A DNA stretch of 64,000 nt from Paenibacillus silvisoli. Lineage in GTDB: Bacteria > Bacillota > Bacilli > Paenibacillales > Paenibacillaceae. Below are positions 42,435 through 50,708 of this stretch, piece after piece. The notes beneath the pieces were generated by a model, which did not search any database, was not told the origin of the DNA, and saw nothing but the letters and a program-made list of their open reading frames with translations. The DNA lies in NCBI RefSeq assembly GCF_030866765.1, contig NZ_CP133017.1, positions 5,622,501-5,686,500 on the forward strand, written 5' to 3'. The number at the start of each line of letters is the position of its first letter. Positions within the stretch are counted from its first letter, which is position 1. Position numbers and translations under genes: made by a program.

Positions 42435-42793
42435 TTACTTAGCTACCCATCCCGTGTTACCGGAACTACCACTTTCTTTTATATACAGGGTAGTTCCTGC
42501 CCCGCCTGACTCATTGGTGTACATACTGCCTGTTCTTGCTGAAATAACGCCTTCCGGGCTACCGACACCTGAGAATAGTCCTCTATCGTTATTTGTGGCA
42601 TCTCCTGATTTCCATCTGAGTCCCGTTCTGAAATAACCCTTATCAGCGGAATAAACTTCGCCTGTCCCTTTATCATGTCTGCCGCGTATTCGTCGCGGAT
42701 GCTGTAGGTGTCAAGCTTGTTGATGCCTTTGAACTCCCTTATTGTCCGTGAGGGGATTTTCTTCCGTGTGCCTGGCCAGTTGGCTAATGGCAT
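42435..42793 (-). pseudogene. Chimeric relic: start of a stabilisation protein fused out of frame to the end of a tail spike
   Basis: The first ~40 codons from ATG 42793 (MPLANWPGTRKKIPSRTIRE, FKGINKLDTYSIRDEYAADM) repeat the N-terminus of the stabilisation protein at 39562-40980. After about 42,670 that frame becomes meaningless. A different frame, read to the TAA at 42435, encodes GYFRTGLRWKSGDA, SPEGVISARTGSMYTNESGG and LYIKESGSSGNTGWVAK, which is a spike C-terminus like that of 42809-44401. So the 5' end of one gene and the 3' end of another were joined by deletion. A 104-aa product in the first frame is possible but unlikely to be useful. Confidence 0.8.
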
Positions 42794-42808
42794 ATGACAC
42801 CTCCTTTC

Positions 42809-44401
42809 TTACTTGTTCACCCATCCCGTCGCCCCTGTGCCGCTTTCTTTGACGTAGAAGGAATTTCCCGCGCCTCCATCCGTCCGCATGTAAAGCGATC
42901 CTACAGGCGCTGTTTTGTTTCCTTCCGGCGAACCTGAACCCGATAAGATGTAACCGCCTTGATTGAGCTGAATGCGTCCATCATTGAATACTTTAACGCG
43001 CTCCACCCCATCTTGTGTGCAAAAACGAACAGCGCCAAAGTTCGTGCTCCGGTATACGATTGTCATACCGTGATTCGTTGTAAATCCATCCGTTGATCCC
43101 GTAAAGTCGTTTGGGTATATTTGAATCCGGTTTTCCACTAAGTCCGGGTCATACCCATACGTCACAAATACATTTTTGCGATTCGCGGGCATGGAGTGTT
43201 TGAGTGCCCCCACTTGGTTGTATCCGATTATCTGCGTATTTGACGCGCGGTTGACGTCATTAAAGCGGAAATCGGAAGGCGCGTATTGGGAAGTGACAAA
43301 AACCAGCTTACTGCCGCCGGAATACGTGTAGTTCACCCAATTCACGGATGCCATTGTATCAAAGATGGGGTTGATAAATACCGCTGTACTCGAAAATGTC
43401 CGTATGCCTTCCGCGCAAGCTTCGAAGTAAGGTTGGTTAAATACCGCACTATCCACGAAATCACCCAAATCAACAGCAGTTACCCCGCAGTCAGCGATAT
43501 ATCCCGCGTTAAACGTGACATCGTTCACATGAGCAGGGCCGTTCTGCAATGAAAGACCTGTGCCTGCTCCGTAAACATGGATGGAAGTAAACACGGTATG
43601 TTCAAGACCTTCGAACAAGAACCCAATCTGTGTACTTAGTTTAATGCCGCTGAATTTCAAGTTAGTGAAGTTGTTATAGGCCGTAAACCTTCCGCGTACG
43701 CCGATCAATGCCGCGTTAGCAACTCGCGCATCAATCCAAATGTTGCTCAATCCCGCTTTATCCTGCCGTGTTACGCCATCACCAAGTGAAATCAGTGTTG
43801 TAACTGCGGACGTTGGAACAAAGTTAAAGTTATCAAGTGTTATGTTCCTTGGTAGTGTGAGAGTTGCGGAAACAGAATACGTTTTCCCCGTACCTATTAC
43901 ACTTAGCGCAGCTCCATAATCTATTGCTGTAGCGTTCAACGCTGTCGATGCCGCATTAATGGCCGCTTGGATGGCCGCCGTATCATCCGTCACCCCGTCA
44001 CCCTTCGCACCCCACCATTGTGGATATACGCGGTCAACTTGCATCGATCCCGCAACCGTTCCTAACCCGCTGAAAATCTGTTGCAAGCCTGCGTCAATGC
44101 CGCCGTTGATCGTGACCGTTTGGCCCGTAGCAATCGAAAGCTTTGCGCCTGCCTGGAATTGCAGCATGATGTTGGCCGGGATTGTGATACTGCCTACCGC
44201 ATACGTGCCGGATGGGAATACCACCGTGCCGCCGTTCTCACTGGCATAGTCAATCGCCTTCTGTATCGCCGCAGTATCATCCGTTTCCCCATCGCCTTCC
44301 GCCCCGAACGCTTTCACGTTCACGACGATGCCGCCCCAAATCTTATTGACCATAATCGCCTGCGAATACTGTTTTGCAATGTCTTGTGAAGCTTGTGTCA
44401 T
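42809..44401 (-). CDS. Second tail spike, beta-helix type
   Basis: 530 residues. It shares the mounting module with the other spike (IAKQYSQAIMVNKIWGGIVV) and has two copies of the GDG-x-DDTAAIQ-AI motif (EGDGETDDTAAIQKAI, KGDGVTDDTAAIQAAI), followed by a parallel beta-helix. The C-terminus SPEGNKTAPVGSLYMRTDGG...YVKESGTGATGWVNK is the common tip module also seen in the neighbouring relic. Predicted to recognise a different surface glycan from the first spike. Confidence 0.85.
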   Translation of the reverse strand: MTQASQDIAKQYSQAIMVNKIWGGIVVNVKAFGAEGDGETDDTAAIQKAIDYASENGGTVVFPSGTYAVGSITIPANIMLQFQAGAKLSIATGQTVTINGGIDAGLQQIFSGLGTVAGSMQVDRVYPQWWGAKGDGVTDDTAAIQAAINAASTALNATAIDYGAALSVIGTGKTYSVSATLTLPRNITLDNFNFVPTSAVTTLISLGDGVTRQDKAGLSNIWIDARVANAALIGVRGRFTAYNNFTNLKFSGIKLSTQIGFLFEGLEHTVFTSIHVYGAGTGLSLQNGPAHVNDVTFNAGYIADCGVTAVDLGDFVDSAVFNQPYFEACAEGIRTFSSTAVFINPIFDTMASVNWVNYTYSGGSKLVFVTSQYAPSDFRFNDVNRASNTQIIGYNQVGALKHSMPANRKNVFVTYGYDPDLVENRIQIYPNDFTGSTDGFTTNHGMTIVYRSTNFGAVRFCTQDGVERVKVFNDGRIQLNQGGYILSGSGSPEGNKTAPVGSLYMRTDGGAGNSFYVKESGTGATGWVNK

Positions 44402-44433
44402 GCTGCACCTCCTTAATTTAAACGAATCCGATT

Positions 44434-47262
44434 CTACAGAGGCGATACTAAGATATTATCAACTCTCGCGTTCGTTGTCGGTGTGCCCGACTTGTTGTAG
44501 CGCCAGCCAACTCTAGCAGAACCGCTAAACTTTGTAATCTCAGCGGCAGTCATGGTGTAATCAATCTTCAATACGTCATTGACGTATACCTTGATGTTGC
44601 CGCCATTACACTCCGCTTTAATTGTGTAGTACACGTCATTGGTTGTCGTTTGCGAGACATATGAACCAAGCGCCGAGCCTGTGCCGCCGTCATATTTGTA
44701 AAGCGTCATGCTGCCGCCGACCATACTAACGTAGATGAAGTTTTGGCTATCAATGAATCGAGCAATCAGATTGAACCGGCGCGAGTCAACACCTGTCGCG
44801 ATACACCCTTTCGCCACATGCGTGACTGAATAGTTCGTAGCGCCGCTTGTGCTTGCGGTTATGATGGAGCCATCTACATCATTTACGTTGTACGCTTCAG
44901 TACCCGTTGTTCCCCAAGGATTCGTTCCTACTGGCGTCCAAGCTACGCCCAGCGTTGTATTGGAAGCTGTACGGTTAAAGTCATCCGAGAACAAAGCAGG
45001 CGCATTAATGGTGTACACCGCGCTTTGTACTGTGCTTTCGTTACCCGCTGTATCACGCCCAAAGTAACGGAGGGTAGTTGTAGCCCCTACGGAAATCGGC
45101 GCACTGTAGACCGCACTCGCCGTTGTAGGCGCTGTACCGTCCAGCGTGTAGTAGATCGTCGCTGATTCATTGGCTGATAGCACGACGCTCTGTGTTGACG
45201 TATATGTTCCTGCGGCTGGAAGTGCGGACACAGTCGGCGGCGTCGTATCAGCTCCCGGAGCTGTACCCCCATCTGCTATCGAGCCCGGATACGTACTCGC
45301 CGTCAAACTGTAGCCAAGCGTATTGTCTGACTTCAACAATGCAAATGCATTGAGTGTTTGATTGGCAGGAGTGCCGCCAATACCGACCTTACCGACAGGC
45401 GTTCTGCCGCCTGTGTAATAGTTGGTGTTCGCGAATCGCACACTTGGTGTCCAGCCAAACGGGTCGAGAATAGTCAGCGCCAGCGTATACGTCCCGTTCG
45501 TGACAGTACCTGGAATTGTGAAATCACCCGATACTGTATGCACAGCGGGAGGTACCGAATATTGATCGGTAGTGCTGTTCCAACTATCTCCGGGTAGCCA
45601 TTGACGAATATCCGTTTGAAATATGCCTCTCCAAGCGACAGTCCCGCCGCTGTTCAGCAGGCACGCCTCTACAGGCCAGTCGTAATAAAACGGTGACGAA
45701 CCTTTGTTGGTAACTTTAAACGAGACATTCATTGTACCGCCCGAAGTGACGTTGCTTGTGAAAGTAACTTCACTTAATACAAAGCGATAGCCAAGTACCT
45801 TCTGCATAGCTTTTGCTCCAGCCGCTACAGCTGTATTGCTTGCTGTATATTGTGAAATCCACGTTAAACTCGACGTATGCGTTCGCATAATCCAATCAAT
45901 CGTGTAATTCACATTCGATGCAATACTTAGGTTTGCATCCGGTGAACCACCTAAATTCGACTGATCGCCCCAATTATAAGCGACTTCGCCAACATTAAAT
46001 TGTGTCCGCCAGTTGTTCTTTGAAATTATCCCATTACCGCTTGAAGCATCATTTGGTAAAGCAAAGCTATCCCAATAACAACCGAAGTCAAAAGCTGTAA
46101 ACGTATTATGTGGGTAGCGGATTGTTACTTTTTTATTCTTAAATGCCGCTACAGCCGCATTACCCATAGCCGTCTGAAAGCTAAGGGGGATATGATCTTG
46201 TCCATCGGACAGTTTATCTGGAGAAACATGATGCTCGCCCCATTTACCGTATAAACCTAGCTGTATGAAGGCGACGCGAGGGTCATTGTCCCATGCTTCA
46301 CCAAGCTTCGCGATCATCGCGACAATGCGGTTTATGGTGTTCGTGTTGTCGGGTTGCCATGCTTCCACATTAGTCGTATGTGATATGCCATTCGGGAAGT
46401 AATCGGCGGCTCCAGGCCACCACATCACTACTATGGGAGACACTTTGATGTTTTTAGCGGGAATAGTTGCCCAGTACGTATTGCACCAATCCTTAATTTT
46501 TTGAACCGTGTCAGTTGCGTTGACTTCCAAGTCCCTGTACCCGATTATGTGCCTGTAAACTGCGCCGTACTCATGATCGTCGAAAGTAGTATCGGCAAAG
46601 TTATGCCACGGTCTGAAACCCATCATCGGGCTTCGAAACGCTTCTGATGATTCAGTTAATGTGACTGTAAGGGCTGACGGGTCAGGAGTAGGAGAAACGA
46701 CAGGGTCACTTGTTGTGATTGTCACAATATTGCTAGATGTGGAAATATTCCCTGCCGCATCTTTCGCGAGGACTTGAAATGTATATTCGGTGCTCGCGCT
46801 TAATCCTGTTACGGTATATTGCGTTCCTGTAACCGTAGCCAATTTAGTTACACCTTGGTAGACATCGTATCCAGTTACCCCAACGTTATCGGTCGATGCT
46901 GTCCAGGATAAAGTAACTGCATTTTCAGTTACATTGGACGAACTAACGACTGTCGGAGTCGGCGCTGTCGTATCGGGCGCTGTACCTGTACCGATAAGTG
47001 AAGCGACGGAAGAATCAATGCGGCTCACTTGCGATTGCATAGCAGACACGGAATCGGCGACACTATTCACCTGCACCTGTACAGAAGAAACCGTAGAGTC
47101 AATGCGGTTCACTTGCGATTGCATGCCCTGTACAGAAGTAACCGCAGCGTCAATGCGGTTTACTTGGTCCTGCAATAGCGGAATGTTGCGTGTATTTCGC
47201 ACCTGCTCTAGCATATCCGCAAACTGCTTCATGATTTGCTGCGACGAATTTCCGTAGCTCAC
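44434..47262 (-). CDS. Multidomain tail adhesin: coiled coil, FN3, DUF4832-like, lectin-like
   Basis: 942 residues. Residues 1-90: coiled-coil repeats of QVNRID-SVSSVQ type that would trimerise. 95-185: FN3 domain (ENAVTLSWTASTDNVGVTGY). 205-640: DUF4832/DUF4874-like TIM-barrel and beta-sandwich (MMGFRPWHNFADTTFDDHEY, VAFIQLGLYGKWGEHH, WPVEACLLNSGGTVAWRG). 690-770: chitobiase/FN3-like (SVVLSANESATIYYTLDGTA). 775-942: concanavalin-like C-terminal lectin (LFSDDFNRTASNTTLGVAW). DUF4832 proteins are normally secreted bacterial glycosidase-like proteins, so this is a phage adhesin built from host-type domains. It overlaps the adaptor gene by 4 bp. Confidence 0.8.
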   Translation of the reverse strand: MSYGNSSQQIMKQFADMLEQVRNTRNIPLLQDQVNRIDAAVTSVQGMQSQVNRIDSTVSSVQVQVNSVADSVSAMQSQVSRIDSSVASLIGTGTAPDTTAPTPTVVSSSNVTENAVTLSWTASTDNVGVTGYDVYQGVTKLATVTGTQYTVTGLSASTEYTFQVLAKDAAGNISTSSNIVTITTSDPVVSPTPDPSALTVTLTESSEAFRSPMMGFRPWHNFADTTFDDHEYGAVYRHIIGYRDLEVNATDTVQKIKDWCNTYWATIPAKNIKVSPIVVMWWPGAADYFPNGISHTTNVEAWQPDNTNTINRIVAMIAKLGEAWDNDPRVAFIQLGLYGKWGEHHVSPDKLSDGQDHIPLSFQTAMGNAAVAAFKNKKVTIRYPHNTFTAFDFGCYWDSFALPNDASSGNGIISKNNWRTQFNVGEVAYNWGDQSNLGGSPDANLSIASNVNYTIDWIMRTHTSSLTWISQYTASNTAVAAGAKAMQKVLGYRFVLSEVTFTSNVTSGGTMNVSFKVTNKGSSPFYYDWPVEACLLNSGGTVAWRGIFQTDIRQWLPGDSWNSTTDQYSVPPAVHTVSGDFTIPGTVTNGTYTLALTILDPFGWTPSVRFANTNYYTGGRTPVGKVGIGGTPANQTLNAFALLKSDNTLGYSLTASTYPGSIADGGTAPGADTTPPTVSALPAAGTYTSTQSVVLSANESATIYYTLDGTAPTTASAVYSAPISVGATTTLRYFGRDTAGNESTVQSAVYTINAPALFSDDFNRTASNTTLGVAWTPVGTNPWGTTGTEAYNVNDVDGSIITASTSGATNYSVTHVAKGCIATGVDSRRFNLIARFIDSQNFIYVSMVGGSMTLYKYDGGTGSALGSYVSQTTTNDVYYTIKAECNGGNIKVYVNDVLKIDYTMTAAEITKFSGSARVGWRYNKSGTPTTNARVDNILVSPL

Positions 47263-47840
47263 CAGTTAAACCCCCCATATACATCCGAAATCTGATGCGG
47301 GTCTGACCGTTTTGTTCGCTTGTATTCCGTTTCAAGCGCGTTGTAAGCAGCGGCGAAAACGTTGACCATGTTGCCGTCAAGCGCAATCTCTGCGAGGTCT
47401 TTGCAGATGCGGTACACAATGAGCATGTGCCAAGCGCTGTCAAAGCTCGGAGAGACGGTTAAATCATCTGTGGTGAGCGTTTCCGGCTCTTTATAGTGAA
47501 GCACGACTAAACCACTGACAACGTCCTCTGTGGGCGTTGGGTACAGCGCCAGTACGTTGTCTTCGATGATGTAGTAATAGCGCTCCTGGCTGTCATAGCG
47601 GACGTTTTGGAACGGGTATTCCTCGCCATTCACGACCACATCAATGATGGTTTCGGGCGAATATTCGATTGGGTAAAAGGGGTTCTCTGCAAACAGGTCG
47701 TACACATCCGCTGCCTGCGAACGGTACATCGTGCGATACATCTGCTGCAACACGATATTGATCTTTTTGATGATGTTATCGTTGGAAAACGAATGCGGAT
47801 AGCGCTCGGCTATCGCATCCAATATCTCTTGTAGAGTCAT
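47259..47840 (-). CDS. Head-tail adaptor (P22 gp4/tail tubular A-like)
   Basis: 193 residues, mostly helical with a central beta part: MTLQEILDAIAERYPHSFSN, NIVLQQMYRTMYRSQAADVY, PFQNVRYDSQERYYYIIED, FDSAWHMLIVYRICKDLAEI. Size, helical content and place directly before the tail hub genes fit a podovirus adaptor that binds the portal ring. It overlaps the adhesin gene as ATGA. Confidence 0.65.
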   Translation of the reverse strand: MTLQEILDAIAERYPHSFSNDNIIKKINIVLQQMYRTMYRSQAADVYDLFAENPFYPIEYSPETIIDVVVNGEEYPFQNVRYDSQERYYYIIEDNVLALYPTPTEDVVSGLVVLHYKEPETLTTDDLTVSPSFDSAWHMLIVYRICKDLAEIALDGNMVNVFAAAYNALETEYKRTKRSDPHQISDVYGGFNW

Positions 47841-47857
47841 AGTTCACCCCCGGCACA

Positions 47858-47884
47858 CAAAAATAGGGCCATTTCTGGCCCCTT
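47858..47884 (-). terminator. Terminator after the lectin-like gene
   Basis: On the minus strand GGGCCA-GAAA-TGGCCC then TATTTTTG, starting at the stop codon of 47884-48516. Confidence 0.75.
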
Positions 47885-48516
47885 TAAAGCGATTCAACGA
47901 TTAAATCATCCCATCTTGCCGGGGTTACAGGCGTTCCGGCTTTGTCAAACCGCATTCCCACCTTGGTATAGGTAGCGCCTGCATATTTCGTGTTTCCACC
48001 GGCCAATGTATGGGTAAGCCGCTGCACACCGTCGATAGAAACGGTTATTTGAACGTCATTACAGACGATTGAAACGCTGTATTCTTGACCATTTGTAAAT
48101 ACGAGAGGCGTTGTGACCACGCTGCTGAATGCCCCTGCATCTCTTTTCTGAATTTCAAGGCTGGTGTTCGCCGCGTTTGCCCCGACTTGCAAGAAGTTCG
48201 ACGCATCTAAACGCCGGAAAATGATTAGCGGATTGCTTCTATTCGTGCTGCCGTATGATCCGCTTACTTTGAAACTCAGCCTGTAATTGACTGCCCCGGC
48301 TTCACGGGAAACAATCGCGCCGCTTGCATCGCTGACGCAATACGCCTTGCCGCTAATAACGCCCCATGTGCCGAAATCAGATGTATAAGAAGCGCCTAGC
48401 GTTGTCGTACTGTCTCCGCCGCTGAACGTATCAGATATAAGAGGAAGCACCGGAGCGCCCCCGCCGCTTACCGCACCACTTCCCGCGCCAATGCCTACGC
48501 CAATCCCGAGCTGCAT
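47884..48516 (-). CDS. Concanavalin-like (lectin-type) virion decoration protein
   Basis: 210 residues. A Gly-rich start (QLGIGVGIGAGSGAVSGGGA) leads to a beta-sandwich similar to the last domain of the 942-aa adhesin. Both have D-F/D-DF near the start (SDTFSGGDSTTTLGASY) and end in GMRFDKAGTPVTPARWDDLIVESL-like strands (first 20 residues of the match). It overlaps the preceding gene by one base. Probably a capsid or tail decoration that binds glycans. Confidence 0.7.
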   Translation of the reverse strand: MQLGIGVGIGAGSGAVSGGGAPVLPLISDTFSGGDSTTTLGASYTSDFGTWGVISGKAYCVSDASGAIVSREAGAVNYRLSFKVSGSYGSTNRSNPLIIFRRLDASNFLQVGANAANTSLEIQKRDAGAFSSVVTTPLVFTNGQEYSVSIVCNDVQITVSIDGVQRLTHTLAGGNTKYAGATYTKVGMRFDKAGTPVTPARWDDLIVESL

Positions 48517-48752
48517 CAGTACACCCCGATAATGCCCGTAGCCGTTGTACTTGTCGCGTATACCCGCTTAACCGCGAGAGGATGAACAACGCCCGCTGCA
48601 AGGCCGCTGAACGTAACAGTTGTGCCGTCCGCCATATCAACGCGCAAGTTGCCTGCACCGCCGATATAAACGCCTCTTGTTAATGCAACGCCCGAGGCGT
48701 CGCTTGGTGTAATCGATACTGCCGATTGACCCGAAAATGAATTAGCGCTCAT
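48516..48752 (-). CDS. Spike-base-like small virion protein
   Basis: 78 residues: PSDASGVALTRGVYIGGAGN, LRVDMADGTTVTFSGLAAGV, VKRVYATSTTATGIIGVY. The pattern (G-YVGGAG, DG-TVTF-GL-AG, P--VKRV-AT-TTAT) is that of spike-base proteins known from gene-transfer agents and phages. It would anchor the lectin-like protein encoded next, on the capsid. Confidence 0.7.
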   Translation of the reverse strand: MSANSFSGQSAVSITPSDASGVALTRGVYIGGAGNLRVDMADGTTVTFSGLAAGVVHPLAVKRVYATSTTATGIIGVY

Positions 48753-48773
48753 GTAAATGCCCCCTTACACAAA

Positions 48774-48808
48774 AATAAGGGGCAGAGGATCGAATCCCCT
48801 ACCCCATT
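48774..48808 (-). terminator. Terminator after the coat-protein unit
   Basis: On the minus strand GGGG-TA-GGGGAT, loop TCG, ATCCTC-TG-CCCC, then TTATTTTTG. Located between the 48-aa gene and the spike-base gene. Confidence 0.8.
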
Positions 48809-48811
48809 GCA

Positions 48812-48958
48812 TTACTGCTGCTGTTTACCGCGTTTTGGTTCTTCTTTGAGCTTCCAGCCTGCGGCTTCAAACGCCGAAGCTTGAATTTCATTTAGAACCG
48901 TTTGTTCTGCGGTCACTTCTTTTCCTTCGGCATCTTTTACTTGAGTTACGTAAATCAT
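48812..48958 (-). CDS. 48-aa phage protein after the coat gene
   Basis: MIYVTQVKDAEGKEVTAEQT followed by a helix and a basic tail (KLKEEPKRGKQQQ). It follows the major coat gene by 14 bp, where small head-decoration or completion proteins often lie. Unknown. Confidence 0.6.
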   Translation of the reverse strand: MIYVTQVKDAEGKEVTAEQTVLNEIQASAFEAAGWKLKEEPKRGKQQQ

Positions 48959-48972
48959 TCAAACACCCCTAA

Positions 48973-49800
48973 TTAAGCGATTTTGTGCGCGAACAGTGCG
49001 TTAACTTTGTTCGTAAGCACGAATGCGTCATAGATTTGGCGGCCTTCTACGAGCCAACCGTTGATACCCGGAGGGTTGTCGTGTGTCTTGTAATCTTCCA
49101 GTTTCTTCGGCGCAACCGTTGCAACAGGGTGACAAAGGATGAACGCGTGAGAAGCCGGGAAGTAAGACGATGGCACCTTAACGATTTTCACGCCGTCGAT
49201 GTCACCAACTTGACCGTTAATCCGCTTTTCCATTGCGATTTCGCTCGCAAGTTGAAACGATGTGTCTTGCTTAATGAAGTTGTAGTAAGCAGGAGTAACG
49301 AATGCGATACGGCCACCTACTGGAACTTTATCTTCGTCAAGCGCTTCTTGTGCGGCAAGAAATTTTACATAGGCATTGGATGCCGTGATTGCAGCAGTAG
49401 CTGTATGGCCGTTTGTGATCGCCGCAGCACTCATTGCAGCGAGACGGTATGTGTCAACCTCTGGGATAACAACTTCGCGGAGCTGACGAGCAAGCGCCTT
49501 GCCTGCTTCCATAACGCCCATCGTTTCCTGCTGGTTACCACGGTCGATTGCGAACGTGAACGCGCGGTCACGGGACAGCGTGTAATCTGTCTTCGTGTTG
49601 CCGAGTTCTGCAGCTGTACCGTAACGAGCAAGGCCAGTACGCGTGTAGTTGCCCATTGCGACAGTATCCACGCCGTAAACGGAAATGGTTTTAACGCCGG
49701 TCCATTCATAATCTTTGTTTACTGCTGCTTCCGTGAACGACTCTTTAGTAAATTTCTCATCGACCTTCGCGGAATATTTCGCGGCGAGATTCATTGCCAT
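48973..49800 (-). CDS. Major capsid (coat) protein
   Basis: 275 residues. YSAKVDEKFTKESFTEAAVN and VKTISVYGVDTVAMGNYTRT form the E-loop/N-arm region, VMEAGKALARQLREVVIPEV the spine-helix region, and FVTPAYYNFIKQDTSFQLAS a coat-family signature. Its place directly after the scaffold gene and its length fit an HK97-fold coat assembled on a scaffold. It has its own ribosome site and a terminator 170 bp downstream. Confidence 0.85.
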   Translation of the reverse strand: MAMNLAAKYSAKVDEKFTKESFTEAAVNKDYEWTGVKTISVYGVDTVAMGNYTRTGLARYGTAAELGNTKTDYTLSRDRAFTFAIDRGNQQETMGVMEAGKALARQLREVVIPEVDTYRLAAMSAAAITNGHTATAAITASNAYVKFLAAQEALDEDKVPVGGRIAFVTPAYYNFIKQDTSFQLASEIAMEKRINGQVGDIDGVKIVKVPSSYFPASHAFILCHPVATVAPKKLEDYKTHDNPPGINGWLVEGRQIYDAFVLTNKVNALFAHKIA

Positions 49801-49825
49801 TGTTCAATCACTCCTAAGTTAGTTT

Positions 49826-50614
49826 TTAAAAGACGGAATTGAATCCGCGAAGGAAATCATCCTCCGCTTCCTGTTTGTTCACGCCGTTCGCTGTCACGCT
49901 GCCAATCGGCGCTTTCTGCTTATTGGCTTCGTTCTGCTTGGCGATTGCAAGCTGCTTGCGAAGTTCCTTGTTGTGGAACTCCATATATGCGGTTTTAAGG
50001 CTCTCGCCGCGGTCCACAGCGTCTTTAACTTCCTGCGGGATAGAATCCTTCGCAGCGTCAAAAGAGCGCTCATTAACCCGCTGGAAGTAGTCTAAGAAGT
50101 CGTTGACCTGCGCGTCCTTCTTCGCCTGTTCCTCGCGTTCGGCCTTTTCCTTGGCGCGTTCTTCCCGGTCACGACGCGACTCAATGAGTTCCTGCCGCAG
50201 TTCGTCGGGCAAGTCGGCGTATTTGTTCATCAATTCCTGCTCCGCCAGCGCCTGCTTATACTGAGCCTCTGTAGTGATCGGTTTCCCGTTCCACTCATAG
50301 TTCTGCTCAGCAATGTACGCATCGCGGGCTTCTTGCCTAGCGCGTTCAACGGCACGTTCATAGTTCATGCCTTTCTGCGCTAATGCTGCCGCTTCTTCAA
50401 CGGATAGTTCGCGCTCCTGTCGATCGAATTTGACTTTGATCTTTTGAAGCTCCGTCTGCGGCTCCTGTTGGGATTCTGCAGGCTCAGTAGGTTCGCTGGT
50501 AGGTTCATCTACTGTCTCTGTGTTCAAGTCCTCAGCAGGCTCTTGCGGCTCTGTCGTGGCATCGTCAGCGGGTAGGCTGTCGAAGTCATCAGGCAGAATC
50601 ATATCGTCATCCAT
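49826..50614 (-). CDS. Scaffolding protein
   Basis: 262 residues, very acidic and Glu/Gln/Pro-rich at the N-terminus (residues 1-75), then long charged helices (RAVERARQEARDAYIAEQNY, EERAKEKAEREEQAKKDAQV) and a C-terminal FLRGFNSVF that would contact the coat. This composition and its place between portal and coat genes define a scaffold. It is released or degraded on head maturation. No protease motif seen. Confidence 0.82.
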   Translation of the reverse strand: MDDDMILPDDFDSLPADDATTEPQEPAEDLNTETVDEPTSEPTEPAESQQEPQTELQKIKVKFDRQERELSVEEAAALAQKGMNYERAVERARQEARDAYIAEQNYEWNGKPITTEAQYKQALAEQELMNKYADLPDELRQELIESRRDREERAKEKAEREEQAKKDAQVNDFLDYFQRVNERSFDAAKDSIPQEVKDAVDRGESLKTAYMEFHNKELRKQLAIAKQNEANKQKAPIGSVTANGVNKQEAEDDFLRGFNSVF

Positions 50615-50673
50615 GTGGTACCTCCTGCGCGGGTAGGCGCAGCCCAGTTTATTGCCGTATGGCAGGGCAGAAT

Positions 50674-50708
50674 AAAAAGAGGCAACCCCTGGTATGGAGC
50701 GCCTCTTA
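50674..50708 (-). terminator. Terminator after the portal gene
   Basis: On the minus strand AAGAGGC pairs with GCCTCTT across a 17-nt loop, followed by TTTATT. It coincides with the portal stop, which suggests a separate promoter or read-through for scaffold and coat. Confidence 0.7.

Noticed and set aside
48774..48808. tRNA T-arm-like segment (GATCGAATCC)
   Set aside because: Only one arm is present; on the minus strand it is a standard hairpin with a T-run, so a terminator.
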